Source of the DNA: Aplysia californica
Taxonomy: Eukaryota; Mollusca; Gastropoda; Aplysiida; Aplysiidae
DNA length: 64,000 bases
Direction: 5' to 3'
Assembly: GCF_000002075.1 (NCBI RefSeq)
Contig: NW_004797313.1
Coordinates: forward strand, 1,689,455 to 1,753,454
The translations under genes were made by a program, and so were the position numbers. Position 1 is the stretch's first letter. Each line of letters starts with the position of its first letter. Below are positions 1 through 9,530 of the stretch, one piece after another. A model generated the notes under the pieces. That model made no database searches. It was not told the origin of the DNA and worked only from the letters and a program-made list of their open reading frames with translations.

Positions 1-17
1 TCTCTCTCTCTCTCTCT
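1..17. repeat. (CT)n microsatellite, cut by window edge
   Basis: Pure TC dinucleotides at the left edge. The array probably continues outside the window. Confidence 0.9.
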
Positions 18-947
18 ATTTCCCCTTCGTATCCCTTTCAGCCCGGCAGCGTGGATGATCATATCAGAAATCACACATGACGTCGCCTTATCTAGGCTTC
101 GGCGTTTTATTTTGCAGGGGGCTTGATCTATGGTAGCGTCTACGATCTCTAATGTTAGAGTACACAGTCTTTGGTTAGAGCACGCAGACAGATTGTTTAC
201 GTTCTCTAATGATAAAGAACCTAGAAATAGCTCGCTCGCTCTGTCTAAAGCCCTTGTTACAGTTACACGCAACGATAAATTGTGTCAGATTTGTCGTATG
301 CGACAACTGTCCGTTTTATTGAACTGTGTTCTCTCTTTACACGTCTAGTTTTCTTTCGACCATGGAGATTCCTCGTCATAAAGTCACCATGTCTCTTTTC
401 GACGACAGCGGTTTTGCTTGCACCCATGTGCTGCTGCTTAGCAAAATAAAGAAAAAGAGGCTTATTAAGACAGAAGACTGGTTTTTAAATCAAAGTATTT
501 TCACCCACACTTTTGGTCTAATGGTACGGTGTTCGCCTCTCTTTCTATAGGTCCCAGGTTCGAAACTTGACAGCTACGGAAAAATGTTCTTTACTACAAA
601 AATTCTCCTTTCACATCATTTCCTGTTCACTAGACTTTAGACATGTTCTCTCATCTGCTTTCACTTTCTTTCCTCCCCTACCCCGTACCCTCACCACACC
701 CGGCATTCGGGCTCCTCCTTCATTGACTCTATTTCTACATGTAGGCCTTAGGCTTCTCCTCGCTCCTTCTTTCTGTTGCCTTTGCTTTCAGGAAGGTGCA
801 CTCTGATGCCCCCCCCCCCCAATAACTACTTGTATTTGAATAAGTCACTGAAGATCAGGCCTTCTGTAATTAGTATTTAGAAGATAGCTTGCAGCTTACA
901 TGCCGTATAAGTGCCGAAGATATGTTACAAGACAGTTTATTTTTGGT
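18..947. other. Non-coding flank, no gene recognised
   Basis: Short open frames here have no recognisable domain and no paired splice sites. A tRNA-like segment (separate entry) and a short poly-C run near 810 are the only recognisable items. A fragment resembling the repeat at 948-1215 occurs around 905-935. Confidence 0.6.
511..575 (+). repeat. tRNA-like SINE head (degenerate)
   Basis: An A-box-like TGGTCTAATGG is followed about 33 nt later by a B-box-like GGTTCGAAAC. This is the spacing of an internal RNA polymerase III promoter. The acceptor stem does not pair, so a working tRNA is unlikely; a tRNA-derived SINE head is the better reading. Confidence 0.35.
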
Positions 948-1215
948 AAAAATTTTAAGGCACTTGCAACACAATAAGGTTATATATGTAAGTGCCGAAG
1001 ATTAGAGGTGTTACAAAATCGTAACAAACACAAAAAAGGAGAGACCAGGACGATAGATGTTTTAGGAAAGAAGGAGCAAACCACACCAGAGCACCCGCCA
1101 ACCACCCACTTACAAGAGAGTAACAAACATAAAAAAAGAAGGAGGGGAGATAAAGACAAAAAGTGTTTGATAGGAAAGAAGAAGCAAACCACTCCAAAGC
1201 ACCCCCAACCATCCA
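948..1215 (-). repeat. Dispersed repeat (family C), with two ~110-bp units
   Basis: Reverse-strand copy of a repeat also seen at 42375-42555, 49853-50060 and 52060-52365. Shared blocks read GTTTGTTACTCTCTTG and CTTCTTTCCTATCAAACA on the minus strand. Here the pyrimidine-rich block is present twice in tandem (about 1011-1105 and 1106-1215), which the other copies do not show. Probably the body of a SINE or short non-autonomous element. Confidence 0.6.
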
Positions 1216-1411
1216 CGATTTGGTGGGTGATATGCCATCATTGTGATGAAATCGCATCACTTGGGTCAAGGTTCAAGTCAGTCATATCAATACTAGATTT
1301 GCTATACTGTATGACATCAGGGCTGTTTTGATTTCAATATAATATATGCCTTTATATCAAACCCTCAGTCACCTGTAGCGGTACTCTTATCTGGACCAAC
1401 TGACAATGAAA

Positions 1412-1560
1412 TCGAAATCCAATACAATCCAGTAAGTGAACTGGCAGACTTATATAAATTAACGACAAAGCATGATGCAAACCAATTTGAGAAAAAAAAA
1501 AGGAACGATTGAAAAGTAGTTCTCATGGGTAATGTACGCAATTGCACACATCAAATTTAT
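1412..1560. repeat. Diverged direct repeat, copy 1
   Basis: Matches 1866-2015 in order. Shared landmarks are AATCCAATA, GTGA(A/G)..CT(G/T)GCAGAC, CATGATGCAAA, GAACGATTG and TCTCAT. Copies are about 454 bp apart and clearly diverged. Copy 2 overlaps the end of the transposase-like coding region. The two could be an old tandem duplication or two copies of an unrecognised element. Confidence 0.6.
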
Positions 1561-1865
1561 TTGAAAAAGATTAAAATGACATGAAAAACTTTCATGACAT
1601 TGAAGAACTCAAACAGCACGGAGAACATTTGAAATCAAAGAAACAATGAAATCAAAATTAAATAATTTTCGAAGTACCGCTATCATCACTCATTAAAATG
1701 AGTGCATACAATGTATTATTAGGGATAGATAGCATGAGGCCAACAAAAAAGCAAAAGAAAGCAAGCCATGACTTCACATTTTAAACTCAATTTCTGCACA
1801 TTCCGAGATTCAATGATTTCTTGTGATACACCAAAAGTAAATTAGTAAACAACACATAGAGGCAA

Positions 1866-2015
1866 TCCAATAAAATGCGGTGAGTAAACTTGCAGACCTA
1901 GATCTATATTTTGATGCATTGACAAAACATGATGCAAAACAGATTTGAAAAAGAGAACGATTGGAAACTAGGTCTCATTGTGATTATTGTGAACAATAAT
2001 TGTACACAAACTTCA
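1866..2015. repeat. Diverged direct repeat, copy 2
   Basis: Partner of 1412-1560. It abuts the C-terminal end of the minus-strand PHD-like coding region, so the duplicated block may be the 3' flank of that gene or element. Confidence 0.6.
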
Positions 2016-4240
2016 TCCCAAGGTGTGCTTTCGTGCAATTATTGACATAAACTTCATGAAACCAATTACAGCAGATGTCACTCTTGACCAACTCACAAAA
2101 CTGACCTTCCTCACAAATGGCATGATCAACTGTTTCTTTATTACATTCACAACACACTATTTTCTTACTCTTCAGTCTTTCTTTGATTCGTACTGCGAGT
2201 TTCTTTCCACAACACTACTGACAGTAGGCAGGAGAGGATTACTACCTACTATGCTTTGACTTTGAATGTCATGAGTGGGTATGTAAAGACTACTGTTTTT
2301 TATTTTATTACCAGATCTCTCAGCATGTGTCTGCTGACCATCACCATCACCTTCTAAACGTTGACTTTTCTTATTCCTTTTAGGGCCCTTAGACTGAGTC
2401 TGACCAGCACCTTTTGGTCTACCTCTTTTTTTATGGTCTTAAGTAGATGAAAAACAGGTTGACTAACATCTACCTCCCCCTCACCAACATTCCTATGACC
2501 ATTGGACCCAGTCTCTGCAACATCAACATTGGACACAGTCTCTACAACATCAACATTGGACACAGTCTCTACAACATCAACATTGGACACAGTCTCTACA
2601 ACATCAACATTGGACACAGTCTCTGCAACATCAACATCCTCACCATCCCGAAAATACAAACTCACTTTTTCCCGCCACTGCGCCAAGCATTTTCAATCTT
2701 CTTTAATAGTATAGTTCACCTCTTTCATCAAATTCTCTTTGTCCACATAAAACTACAACACTAGCAAGGCGTCTGAAATATTCAGAGACTACACATCTCT
2801 TTTCATTTTCTGTTTTGGGTCTTGGATCCTTACTTGAGATTTGAGGGGTATTATTTAAACCGCTGTCAATTTGCCCATCAAGACATGCATACAGAGTACT
2901 TAAAAGCCACCTTTGTGGAATCTCTTTCTGTGTAGACATTGGTTGGCAACATTTGTACCGGCACAACATAAGATGCCAACCAACAGGGAAGGCCTCTGCT
3001 GAGGAAGAATAGACAAGTACATTTGCCATCAGACAAATAAAAAATGTACGATCTCTTGCTTACATCATCAGAATAATTGAATTTACATGGAGACCCCATG
3101 GCAACCTTTCCATCATGCTTATAAAAAAAACTCTACTTGAGCCTTTAATAAAGTCAAAGCTGTAGGGGTAACAATGTCAACAAACTGTTTTACACAATGA
3201 GATAACTGTGAAGGAACATCAATCTTGGTCACTCGGGCTTTCAATTTAAGGGTGTTCATTTGATATGTTTGATTCTTCTCAGACATGCTGTGCATAGATA
3301 GGAACACAGAGGTCAAGTGATTCAAGTGAGGAAGGCTTTTGTGGTGATTACTTAGCGTTTTGAGCAGTCTGTTATGTCGCTCCAATACATTATTGGTGTA
3401 GCTTCTCCAGGTTGTCACATGTTTGGGAGCCCAACAATCTAAAATAGGAATCCAGTTTTTCACTACGCGTGTAGCCAAATTTGAGGGAAGTTTCGAAAAG
3501 CTTGACCAGAACATCTCTTCTGTTTCACAGCACAGCATTTTCATGAGGTTGCTTTTTGCTTCATATTTTCCTTAAAGCAAACAATATTTCGACACAGCAT
3601 CCCTGAAATTGGAAGCCACATGAAAACGGCACAAAATAATGTTAGTGTCCAGCAATGTCTTTATAATTGCTCCAATTTCTGCAGCGTCCTTATCTATCAC
3701 AAAGGTACTGATTCGTACATCATATTTCGACATAAATTCATTCTGTAACTTGCTATGGGTCACTTTTTCTCATCCCAAACAACAGCATATCCTACTGCAT
3801 GCCCTTTCATGTGTCCATCTGTGCACATAAAGACATGCACTGGGTATCCCATTTTGTTCAGACAGTATGTTCCATCCATAAAAATAACACTGGAATATAC
3901 TGCTGTACAATACGGCGCATACCAGATGTTTGAAAAAAAAAACATCAACACTCTGATCTTCTGATAGAATCACAGAAAACTGGGACATGTTGTCCTCTGA
4001 GACCATCCTCTCCAACACAGCTCAGGTTTCATCCTCTACAGACTGGTGTTTGCCCTTGTGCTTTGCAGCAATGTTGTGAACATTAGAGCGCTGAAAATTC
4101 TTGCCAGTTGTCTCAGCAATATGGGTACTGATCTTGCTAGCCGAGACACCCAACACGAGCTTCACAACCGTATGAACTTACTCTAGTGATGGCTGACAGT
4201 CATAATTATAGACACAGGCTGTGATAGATTTTTTTTTAAA
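1988..4240 (-). pseudogene. MULE/ZSWIM-like transposase with SWIM and PHD-like fingers, decayed
   Basis: Reading 5' to 3' on the minus strand: an N-terminal helical segment (about 4025-4235, with HIAETTGKNFQRSNVHNIA); a MULE transposase core (about 3575-3950) with the FMDGTYC strand, a CTDGH motif, FVIDKDAAE and the LCRFHV motif; a region of NNVLERHNRLLKTL type (3119-3544); a SWIM zinc finger of C-x-C-x9-C-x-H type (CTC...PCWH, about 2975-3040); a linker with five VDV(V/A)ETVSN repeats; and a Cys/His-rich tail (about 1990-2180, CCEC...CEEGQFC...ICCNWFH) resembling a PHD finger. The frame is broken by stops at 4178-4180, 4022-4024 and near 3573. It is also broken by frame changes at two poly-A runs (about 3938-3947 and 3766), near 3105, at a TTGG duplication near 2985, and near 2700 and 2165. 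MULE-type transposases cut and move DNA; ZSWIM proteins are domesticated relatives. No terminal inverted repeats were found, so whether this was a mobile element or a host ZSWIM gene is open. It is not functional as it stands. Confidence 0.8.
2505..2640 (-). repeat. 27-bp minisatellite inside the transposase-like coding region
   Basis: About five near-identical 27-bp units. On the minus strand each encodes nine residues, VDVVETVSN with small variations. Because the unit is a multiple of three, the open frame survives repeat-number change. Confidence 0.9.
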
Positions 4241-4555
4241 TAGATGCAAAATGAAGTTCAGCTCTCAATAAATATGGCTAATAAGCAGAGTAAACAAATA
4301 GGAACAGACATAAATGTAGTATCGTTTCGTTCACACAATGGAATTCGCCCCCCACCCCCCACCCCACCCCATGTAGTCACAGCCCTGCATGCGGAAAGTT
4401 TGGTCCTGAACTCACCCCCATCCTGTTATAGAATAGTTTTAAAAATGACAGAAGCAGGGTATCGAAACTGGTAAATGATCCTTCACATCTTTGAGCATTG
4501 AGTGTGTGTATATCATTATAATCTGGGCAACACAAAATGGACAACTTGTCGACCT

Positions 4556-4621
<66 letters not shown>

Positions 4622-4680
4622 GCATTTATACTGCGCATTTCCATTTCCTAACAGATGCTCAATGCACATTACAATGAAAA
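4556..4680 (-). repeat. SINE 3' tail with (AAT)n expansion
   Basis: About 20 AAT units followed by AAATAGCATTTATACTGCGC, then a GCTCAATGCAC-like block. This is the reverse-strand tail of the SINE type seen complete at 14238-14586. The AAT array is the SINE's own 3' end, expanded. It lies inside the split repeat E copy. Confidence 0.65.
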
Positions 4681-4931
4681 AGACATCACATCTTAAAAAT
4701 TAATCGACACAAATTATGTGTACGTAAAACAAAGTATTATACATATAATATAAATGCATATGTGTAAAATTTTATACCAGAAAAACAGTCTCGCAGTGAG
4801 GTTGAAAATGTGTTCACTAAAAATATACAATGCAATAAAAATTCACGAACAGTCAAAATAAAGTTGAAACGTGAGTAACTAGAAACATTCATTAAAACAT
4901 TAATTCTATACAGATAGAAAAACATTTCCGT

Positions 4932-4936
<5 letters not shown>

Positions 4937-4991
<55 letters not shown>

Positions 4992-5125
4992 TCTCTCTCC
5001 CTCTCCCTCTATCTCGCTCTTTCTTTCTCTCTCCCTCTCTCGCTATCTCTCTCTCTTTTCTCTCTCTTTTCTCTCTCTTTTCTCTCTCTATCTCTCTCTT
5101 TTTCTCTCTCTCTCATTCTCACTCG
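4937..5125. repeat. (CT)n microsatellite
   Basis: Long TC-dinucleotide array, pure at first and then interrupted by TTT and TAT steps. Confidence 0.95.
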
Positions 5126-5777
5126 CTATTTCTTCAGTCTCACAGTCTGGCATACACATGCATGTATATCACAGTACATCATTATGACAGGTATGCTTTT
5201 GTGAATAAAAAATGTTTCAGCTGATTTTTGAAAATGGAAATTGTTGGGGCAGATCTTATTTCACATGGGAGTTATATTACACCGAATCTAAGGGGCGAAT
5301 TGCTCAGGTTTTCTGCATGCACCTCTGAATTACAAAAGACCTTTAAAAAATCTTGATTTTCGTGCATATGCGACAAATATATAGAGGAAACTTAGGCCTT
5401 TCAATCTGAATCCATCCATCCTTCAGATTTTCTACACCACCACAATAGAATTTTGGGATCACTTGCTATGGTAGCAATTTGGGAAGGCAGCACATCATAA
5501 AAATAAACAAGTTGATCAGAAAGACATCAGGAACAATATTGGTAGAGACCTAAGTAACTTTGAATATCTGCACAAGACAAACGTTCTAAAAAAAAGAGTG
5601 GAAGTAATATTTAGTGACCATAGCCACCCACTGGCATCGGAATTTCAACTATCGACCCGCAGTAAACATTACCTTTCCAAAAAAGAAAGAGCTGACAGAT
5701 ATAGAAATATTTGAACTAACTGCAGTGAGGTTACTGAACACACAGTGCTACAAATGAAACTTACACACACGCGCGCA

Positions 5778-5796
5778 CCCCCCCCCCCCCCCCCCC

Positions 5797-5859
<63 letters not shown>

Positions 5860-5865
5860 AGAGAA

Positions 5866-5958
<93 letters not shown>
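5778..5958. repeat. Poly-C run plus (GA)n microsatellite
   Basis: About 21 C residues directly followed by about 160 bp of AG dinucleotides with a short G9 interruption. The open frames over it are low-complexity artefacts. Confidence 0.95.
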
Positions 5959-5961
<3 letters not shown>

Positions 5962-6084
5962 TTTTACGGAGCGGGTCCCAGCACGTGAGACATGTATTTA
6001 CCAATGTCTTGTCTTTTGCGTTTGCATGAGTGCACCTAACTTTTGTAACGTCTACTGCCATTGTTAACGACCAAGACAAGTTTC

Positions 6085-6137
6085 TCCCTGCGAGATGAAT
6101 AAAGATTGACATTGTCATTGACATTGACATTAAAACA
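6085..6137 (+). repeat. Short tandem TGACAT tail, likely retroposon 3' end
   Basis: GAATAAAGATTGACATTG is followed by repeated TGACAT steps. A polyadenylation-like signal followed by a short simple repeat is typical of the 3' end of a LINE or SINE. The body upstream is not recognisable. Confidence 0.35.
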
Positions 6138-6645
6138 AGAACAGTAGTTGAGTGTTAGTTTTTGTTTGACCTTTTTAACACACGGCGTTTTATTTAGTAC
6201 TGGCGCTAATCGCAACGCAGCGTTGCAAATATAAGGCTCTTCCTTTAAAAAAAAACAGTGGGGTCTATTAATTCCATTTATCTGAAAATCGGGGAAAATA
6301 TTTAATTCCAATCGGAAACTGACTAAAACAAGTCTGGAGACATTGTTATATGTCCTACTTGTTATTACTGTTAACGTAACAAAGATAGTGCTTGGAGAGC
6401 GCCCCTGATATCTACAACTTCTATATATTATCGCTCCTTGGTAAATGTTTATCTATCTGCCTTGCTGGTTGCCGGGATGAAACAGCTTCTGTTCGTGCCC
6501 TCCCTTTGAATTTATTAAACACAAACGTAAATTTGATCTTGCCTCCATCATTATGCAGAAATAGTTTAATGAAAAAATTAGAGACTACAACAAAATCGGC
6601 ACCATCAGTGAACTTCTTGTATGAGCTTGGGCAAGATACAGCAAC

Positions 6646-6659
6646 AACGACAACAACAA

Positions 6660-6707
<48 letters not shown>

Positions 6708-6722
6708 TTTTTTTTTTTTTTT
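6646..6722. repeat. AAC/ATC/AGC trinucleotide array and poly-T
   Basis: Consecutive CAA, ATC and CAG trinucleotides, then about 17 T. The T run is the reverse of the A-rich end of the SINE at 6722-7197. Confidence 0.9.
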
Positions 6723-7197
6723 GGTAAAGTGTTTTACGGCGCTCGCAACTGCATAAGGTCATATGAGCGCGCGGGACACACCTAATATTTTCAGTTGGTA
6801 GGAAATTTTGAATTTTGCCCGGGTGGCGGCCGAAGCCTACTCTTATCGATTTTAGACCACCAAGGGATCTTGAACGTGCGCTACTTGCACACGGGCCCTC
6901 CGAGATTTTTCGCCCGTGTAGATCTTTCCTACCAGAAGATCAGGGGTGTGGCAGAAAGACAGCAGTAAGGAGGAGCCAAGGAGTAACAGTAGAAAGGCTG
7001 CAGAAAGAGTCAGGAGCCCAGAGGAGGGGGCAAAGGAGGTGAGGGGGTGGGGGGCAGAAAGTGGAAATGAAAGCAGACAACTAGAGAGCAGGAAAGGAGG
7101 TGAAAGGAGAAGAAAATTTGTCGGTCGCTACCCGGATTCGAACCCGGGACCTTTGAATGAGAGGCCATAACCTTAACCTCTAGGCCACGAGAGCCCC
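6722..7197 (-). repeat. tRNA-derived SINE, apparently full length
   Basis: On the minus strand it begins with a tRNA-like head: A-box TGGCCTAGAGGTTAAGG and B-box GGTTCGAATCC, about 7130-7195. A roughly 300-bp body follows. It ends in CATATGACCTTATGCAGTTG and GAGCGCCGTAAAACAC before an A-rich end. The same 3' tail is found on family C copies at 49853-50060 and 52060-52365, so these retroposons share a tail, as SINEs using one LINE partner do. The head could be misread as a tRNA gene, but there is no closed acceptor stem and it is fused to the SINE body. Confidence 0.8.
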
Positions 7198-7200
7198 CCA

Positions 7201-7202
7201 TG

Positions 7203-7256
<54 letters not shown>

Positions 7257-7326
7257 GTCAACAACAAAAAACAACAACAACAGCAACAGCAACAGCAACA
7301 ACAACAACAAACAAACAACAACTGCC

Positions 7327-7412
<86 letters not shown>

Positions 7413-7462
7413 GTAATGATAACCACAACAACAGCAACAACAACAACAACAACAACAACAAT
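7201..7462. repeat. Compound trinucleotide microsatellite (ATC, CAA/CAG, TAA, AAC)
   Basis: About 18 ATC units, then CAA/CAG units, then about 27 TAA units, then AAC/CAA units. It starts directly at the 5' end of the SINE at 6722-7197. All long open frames here encode single-residue runs and are not genes. Confidence 0.95.
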
Positions 7463-7556
7463 GACATTAACCTTAACAAACAAACAACTTGTCTGTTAAA
7501 AATAATAATGACAATAACCTATTAAGTTTTGCCGAAAAATATATAGATCTAGATCT

Positions 7557-7607
7557 ATTCAGACCACAGAATTCTACACTAAGTATAGAATTCTGTGATT
7601 CAGACCA
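7557..7607. repeat. Hairpin flanked by 10-bp direct repeats
   Basis: Perfect 12-bp arms CACAGAATTCTA (7565-7576) and TAGAATTCTGTG (7586-7597) surround a 9-nt loop. The direct repeat ATTCAGACCA occurs at 7557-7566 and 7598-7607. This could be a tiny foldback insertion with target duplication or a local duplication. Confidence 0.7.
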
Positions 7608-8104
7608 AGAACATACAACATAAATATGTCAGTGCTCCAGGCACCACAATAACCAGCAAAAACAACAACGAAAACAGAAGGGAAAAAAACATCTCCCCAC
7701 CCCCACCCCAAAATCCCCCATTAACTTTAAACGCTGGGCATTGGCAGAAGATGCTTTCCTGAAAGCAGGGTAAAATTGACAACTGCATAATAATATGAAT
7801 TTAAAGTTGGGCCTATACATGTATTACGAACAAATAAAAAGACGAAGTACTTGGGCACAGTTCCCGGAAGTGAGAAACTAATGAAACTGGTAGCGCTTAC
7901 ATTATGCGCAGTTTTTCCTTGAGAAATTTGGGCAGGGTCATGATTTATGATGGTAGCCGTGCCGCAAATTATCAAGACACCCTGAATATCAAACCGACTT
8001 TCGTTCCAAGTATTACATTTATTGGCAAGTGTATTTTGTTATTTTCATATTAGTGCTTTGTTTAAAGACGATTTCGAAAACTTACAAGATGTCAGTACAT
8101 GTAG
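7608..8104. other. No gene recognised
   Basis: AT-rich unique-looking sequence. No domain, splice-paired frame or RNA gene was recognised. Confidence 0.5.
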
Positions 8105-8260
8105 ATCTAGATTCTAGATCTAGGGGTAGGCTCGAACTGCAATGATCTGACTGACTGACTACTGACTGATCTACTAAGTCTACTAATACTAGACTCTAGA
8201 TCTAGAATCTAGAGATCTAGACTAGAATCTAGACTCTATACTGTACTAAGTAGACTAAAT
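8105..8260. repeat. AGATCTAG/TCTAGA palindrome-rich cluster
   Basis: Many overlapping AGATCTAG and TCTAGA palindromes mixed with CTGACTGA steps. Simple-sequence-like, no coding content. Confidence 0.7.
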
Positions 8261-8596
8261 TACTATAACTATACTATACTATGCTGTGCTGTATTATATG
8301 ATGTATTTTACTTTGTATTACGAATGTATAAAAGAATTGGTAGATCTAGACCTAGTGCATTTTGAATATGGTATCAGAATAGCTTATAATATTATATAGA
8401 TCTATATTCTATATATATATAACTTCAGTAGTCAGTGTATCTCTGTGTAAGATGGATAGTGATAGTTCTAGTTAATTATGAGTCACCACAGTGGATCATG
8501 TGAAAGTGAAAGACAGATTTTTATAACATAATAAGCTTACATATATTGATCTATAAAATAAAAATAAACTTTCATTGTGAATTTGTGGGTATTACA

Positions 8597-8805
8597 TAGG
8601 CTGTAGTTATTCGCACAGGGTGTGTGAATGCGATGGAATTGTATGAATTGTATGAATTCGCACAGGGTTTGCGAATACTATGAAATTTTATTCGCACAGG
8701 GTGTGTGAATACCGTGTGAATACTATGAAATTTTATTCGCCCACAGTGTGTGAATAGTGTGTAGGATGTGTGAATACTATAAAATATTATTGGCACAGGG
8801 CGTTT
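8597..8805. repeat. Imperfect tandem repeats with inverted core (left cluster)
   Basis: Four to five units of about 45-55 bp contain TTATTCGCACAGGGTGTGTG followed by AATACTATGAAATTT. Each unit has an internal near-palindrome (TTCGCACA...TGTGTGAA). A matching cluster in opposite orientation lies at 9455-9530. Confidence 0.75.
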
Positions 8806-9454
8806 CAATGGAAGGATGGAAATTCATTAGGCCTAGCATTTCCTAATTTTTTCCCCCTCATCGCATAGGGACAAAGATCATGTATAACGAGATAGTTCAC
8901 TCCTCTCTTTGAGCCAATTAAAAAAGTGTCCTCAAAATTTGGTGGCGCCCTCTTCGAAAAAGTGCGGACTTTGTGAACTGTTACCCTACTTGTGTGAAAA
9001 ACAATAAAAGTGAAATTAACAGACTGTGCTTATAAATCCTTTTCTTCTTCTGGAGAAACGAAAGAGAGCTTCAAAACAAGACTCCAGCGCCATCTGAAGC
9101 AATGCGCAGACTTCTGCAAACACTTTTCGGGCTGAGTGAACAATCTTGTGATGTGCTATCTTTAGTAGAGATAGATTTAGATCTAATTCCAATTGGGGAA
9201 TGCGATGATATGAAAAAAACCCACTCAAATTGGAGGTCAAGTTGTGCATTGTGTCAATGATAATGACTCAAATCTCTCTTTTTTTCGTTTTTTTGTGCAT
9301 GCTTTAACCCTAAAACTGAAACAAGTATGATATATTATTAAACTAGTGTACAGTTGTTTTAATATTTAAAGCCTTTGCCAAAAAGTGGGATACCCGGGTG
9401 TGACAAACGAGGTCCAAAATCAACGTAGGCTCGACCCTATGCGAATAGTTCTTG

Positions 9455-9530
9455 TTCACACACCCGTTGTGAATAAAATTAATTCTTATATATATGCGCA
9501 CACCCGGTGTGAATAATCGCTTCCATTATT
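9455..9530. repeat. Inverted partner of the 8597-8805 cluster
   Basis: Two units, TTCACACACCCGTTGTGAAT and GCACACCCGGTGTGAATAAT. These are reverse-complement matches to the left cluster. Together they bracket about 650 bp of unrecognised sequence (8810-9450), as subterminal repeats of a non-autonomous DNA element would. Confidence 0.6.

Larger units (their letters stand above)
4505..5400 (+). repeat. Dispersed repeat E, copy split by an insertion
   Basis: Bases 4505-4558 end with GACAACTTGTCGACCTCATT. The matching downstream part resumes near 5269 with ATTACACCGAATC...GCGAATTGCT...CCTCTGAATTACAAAAGACC...GTGCATATGCGACA. The same blocks are contiguous at 15660-15990 and, reversed, at 17610-17740. 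The roughly 710 bp between 4559 and 5268 is therefore a later insertion. A further block near 6138-6178 (GTAGTTGAGTGTTA) matches 15930-15965 and may be the far end of the same copy. Confidence 0.7.

Noticed and set aside
5669-6130. 153-codon minus-strand frame and its plus-strand Arg-Glu partner
   Set aside because: Low-complexity translation of the GA/CT array.
7130-7197. Possible tRNA gene on the minus strand
   Set aside because: A and B boxes are good, but the acceptor stem does not close and the sequence runs into a SINE body.
7010-7499. Long open frames on both strands over poly-Ile, poly-Met, poly-Cys and poly-Gln runs
   Set aside because: They are translations of trinucleotide microsatellites, open in several frames at once, with no domain.
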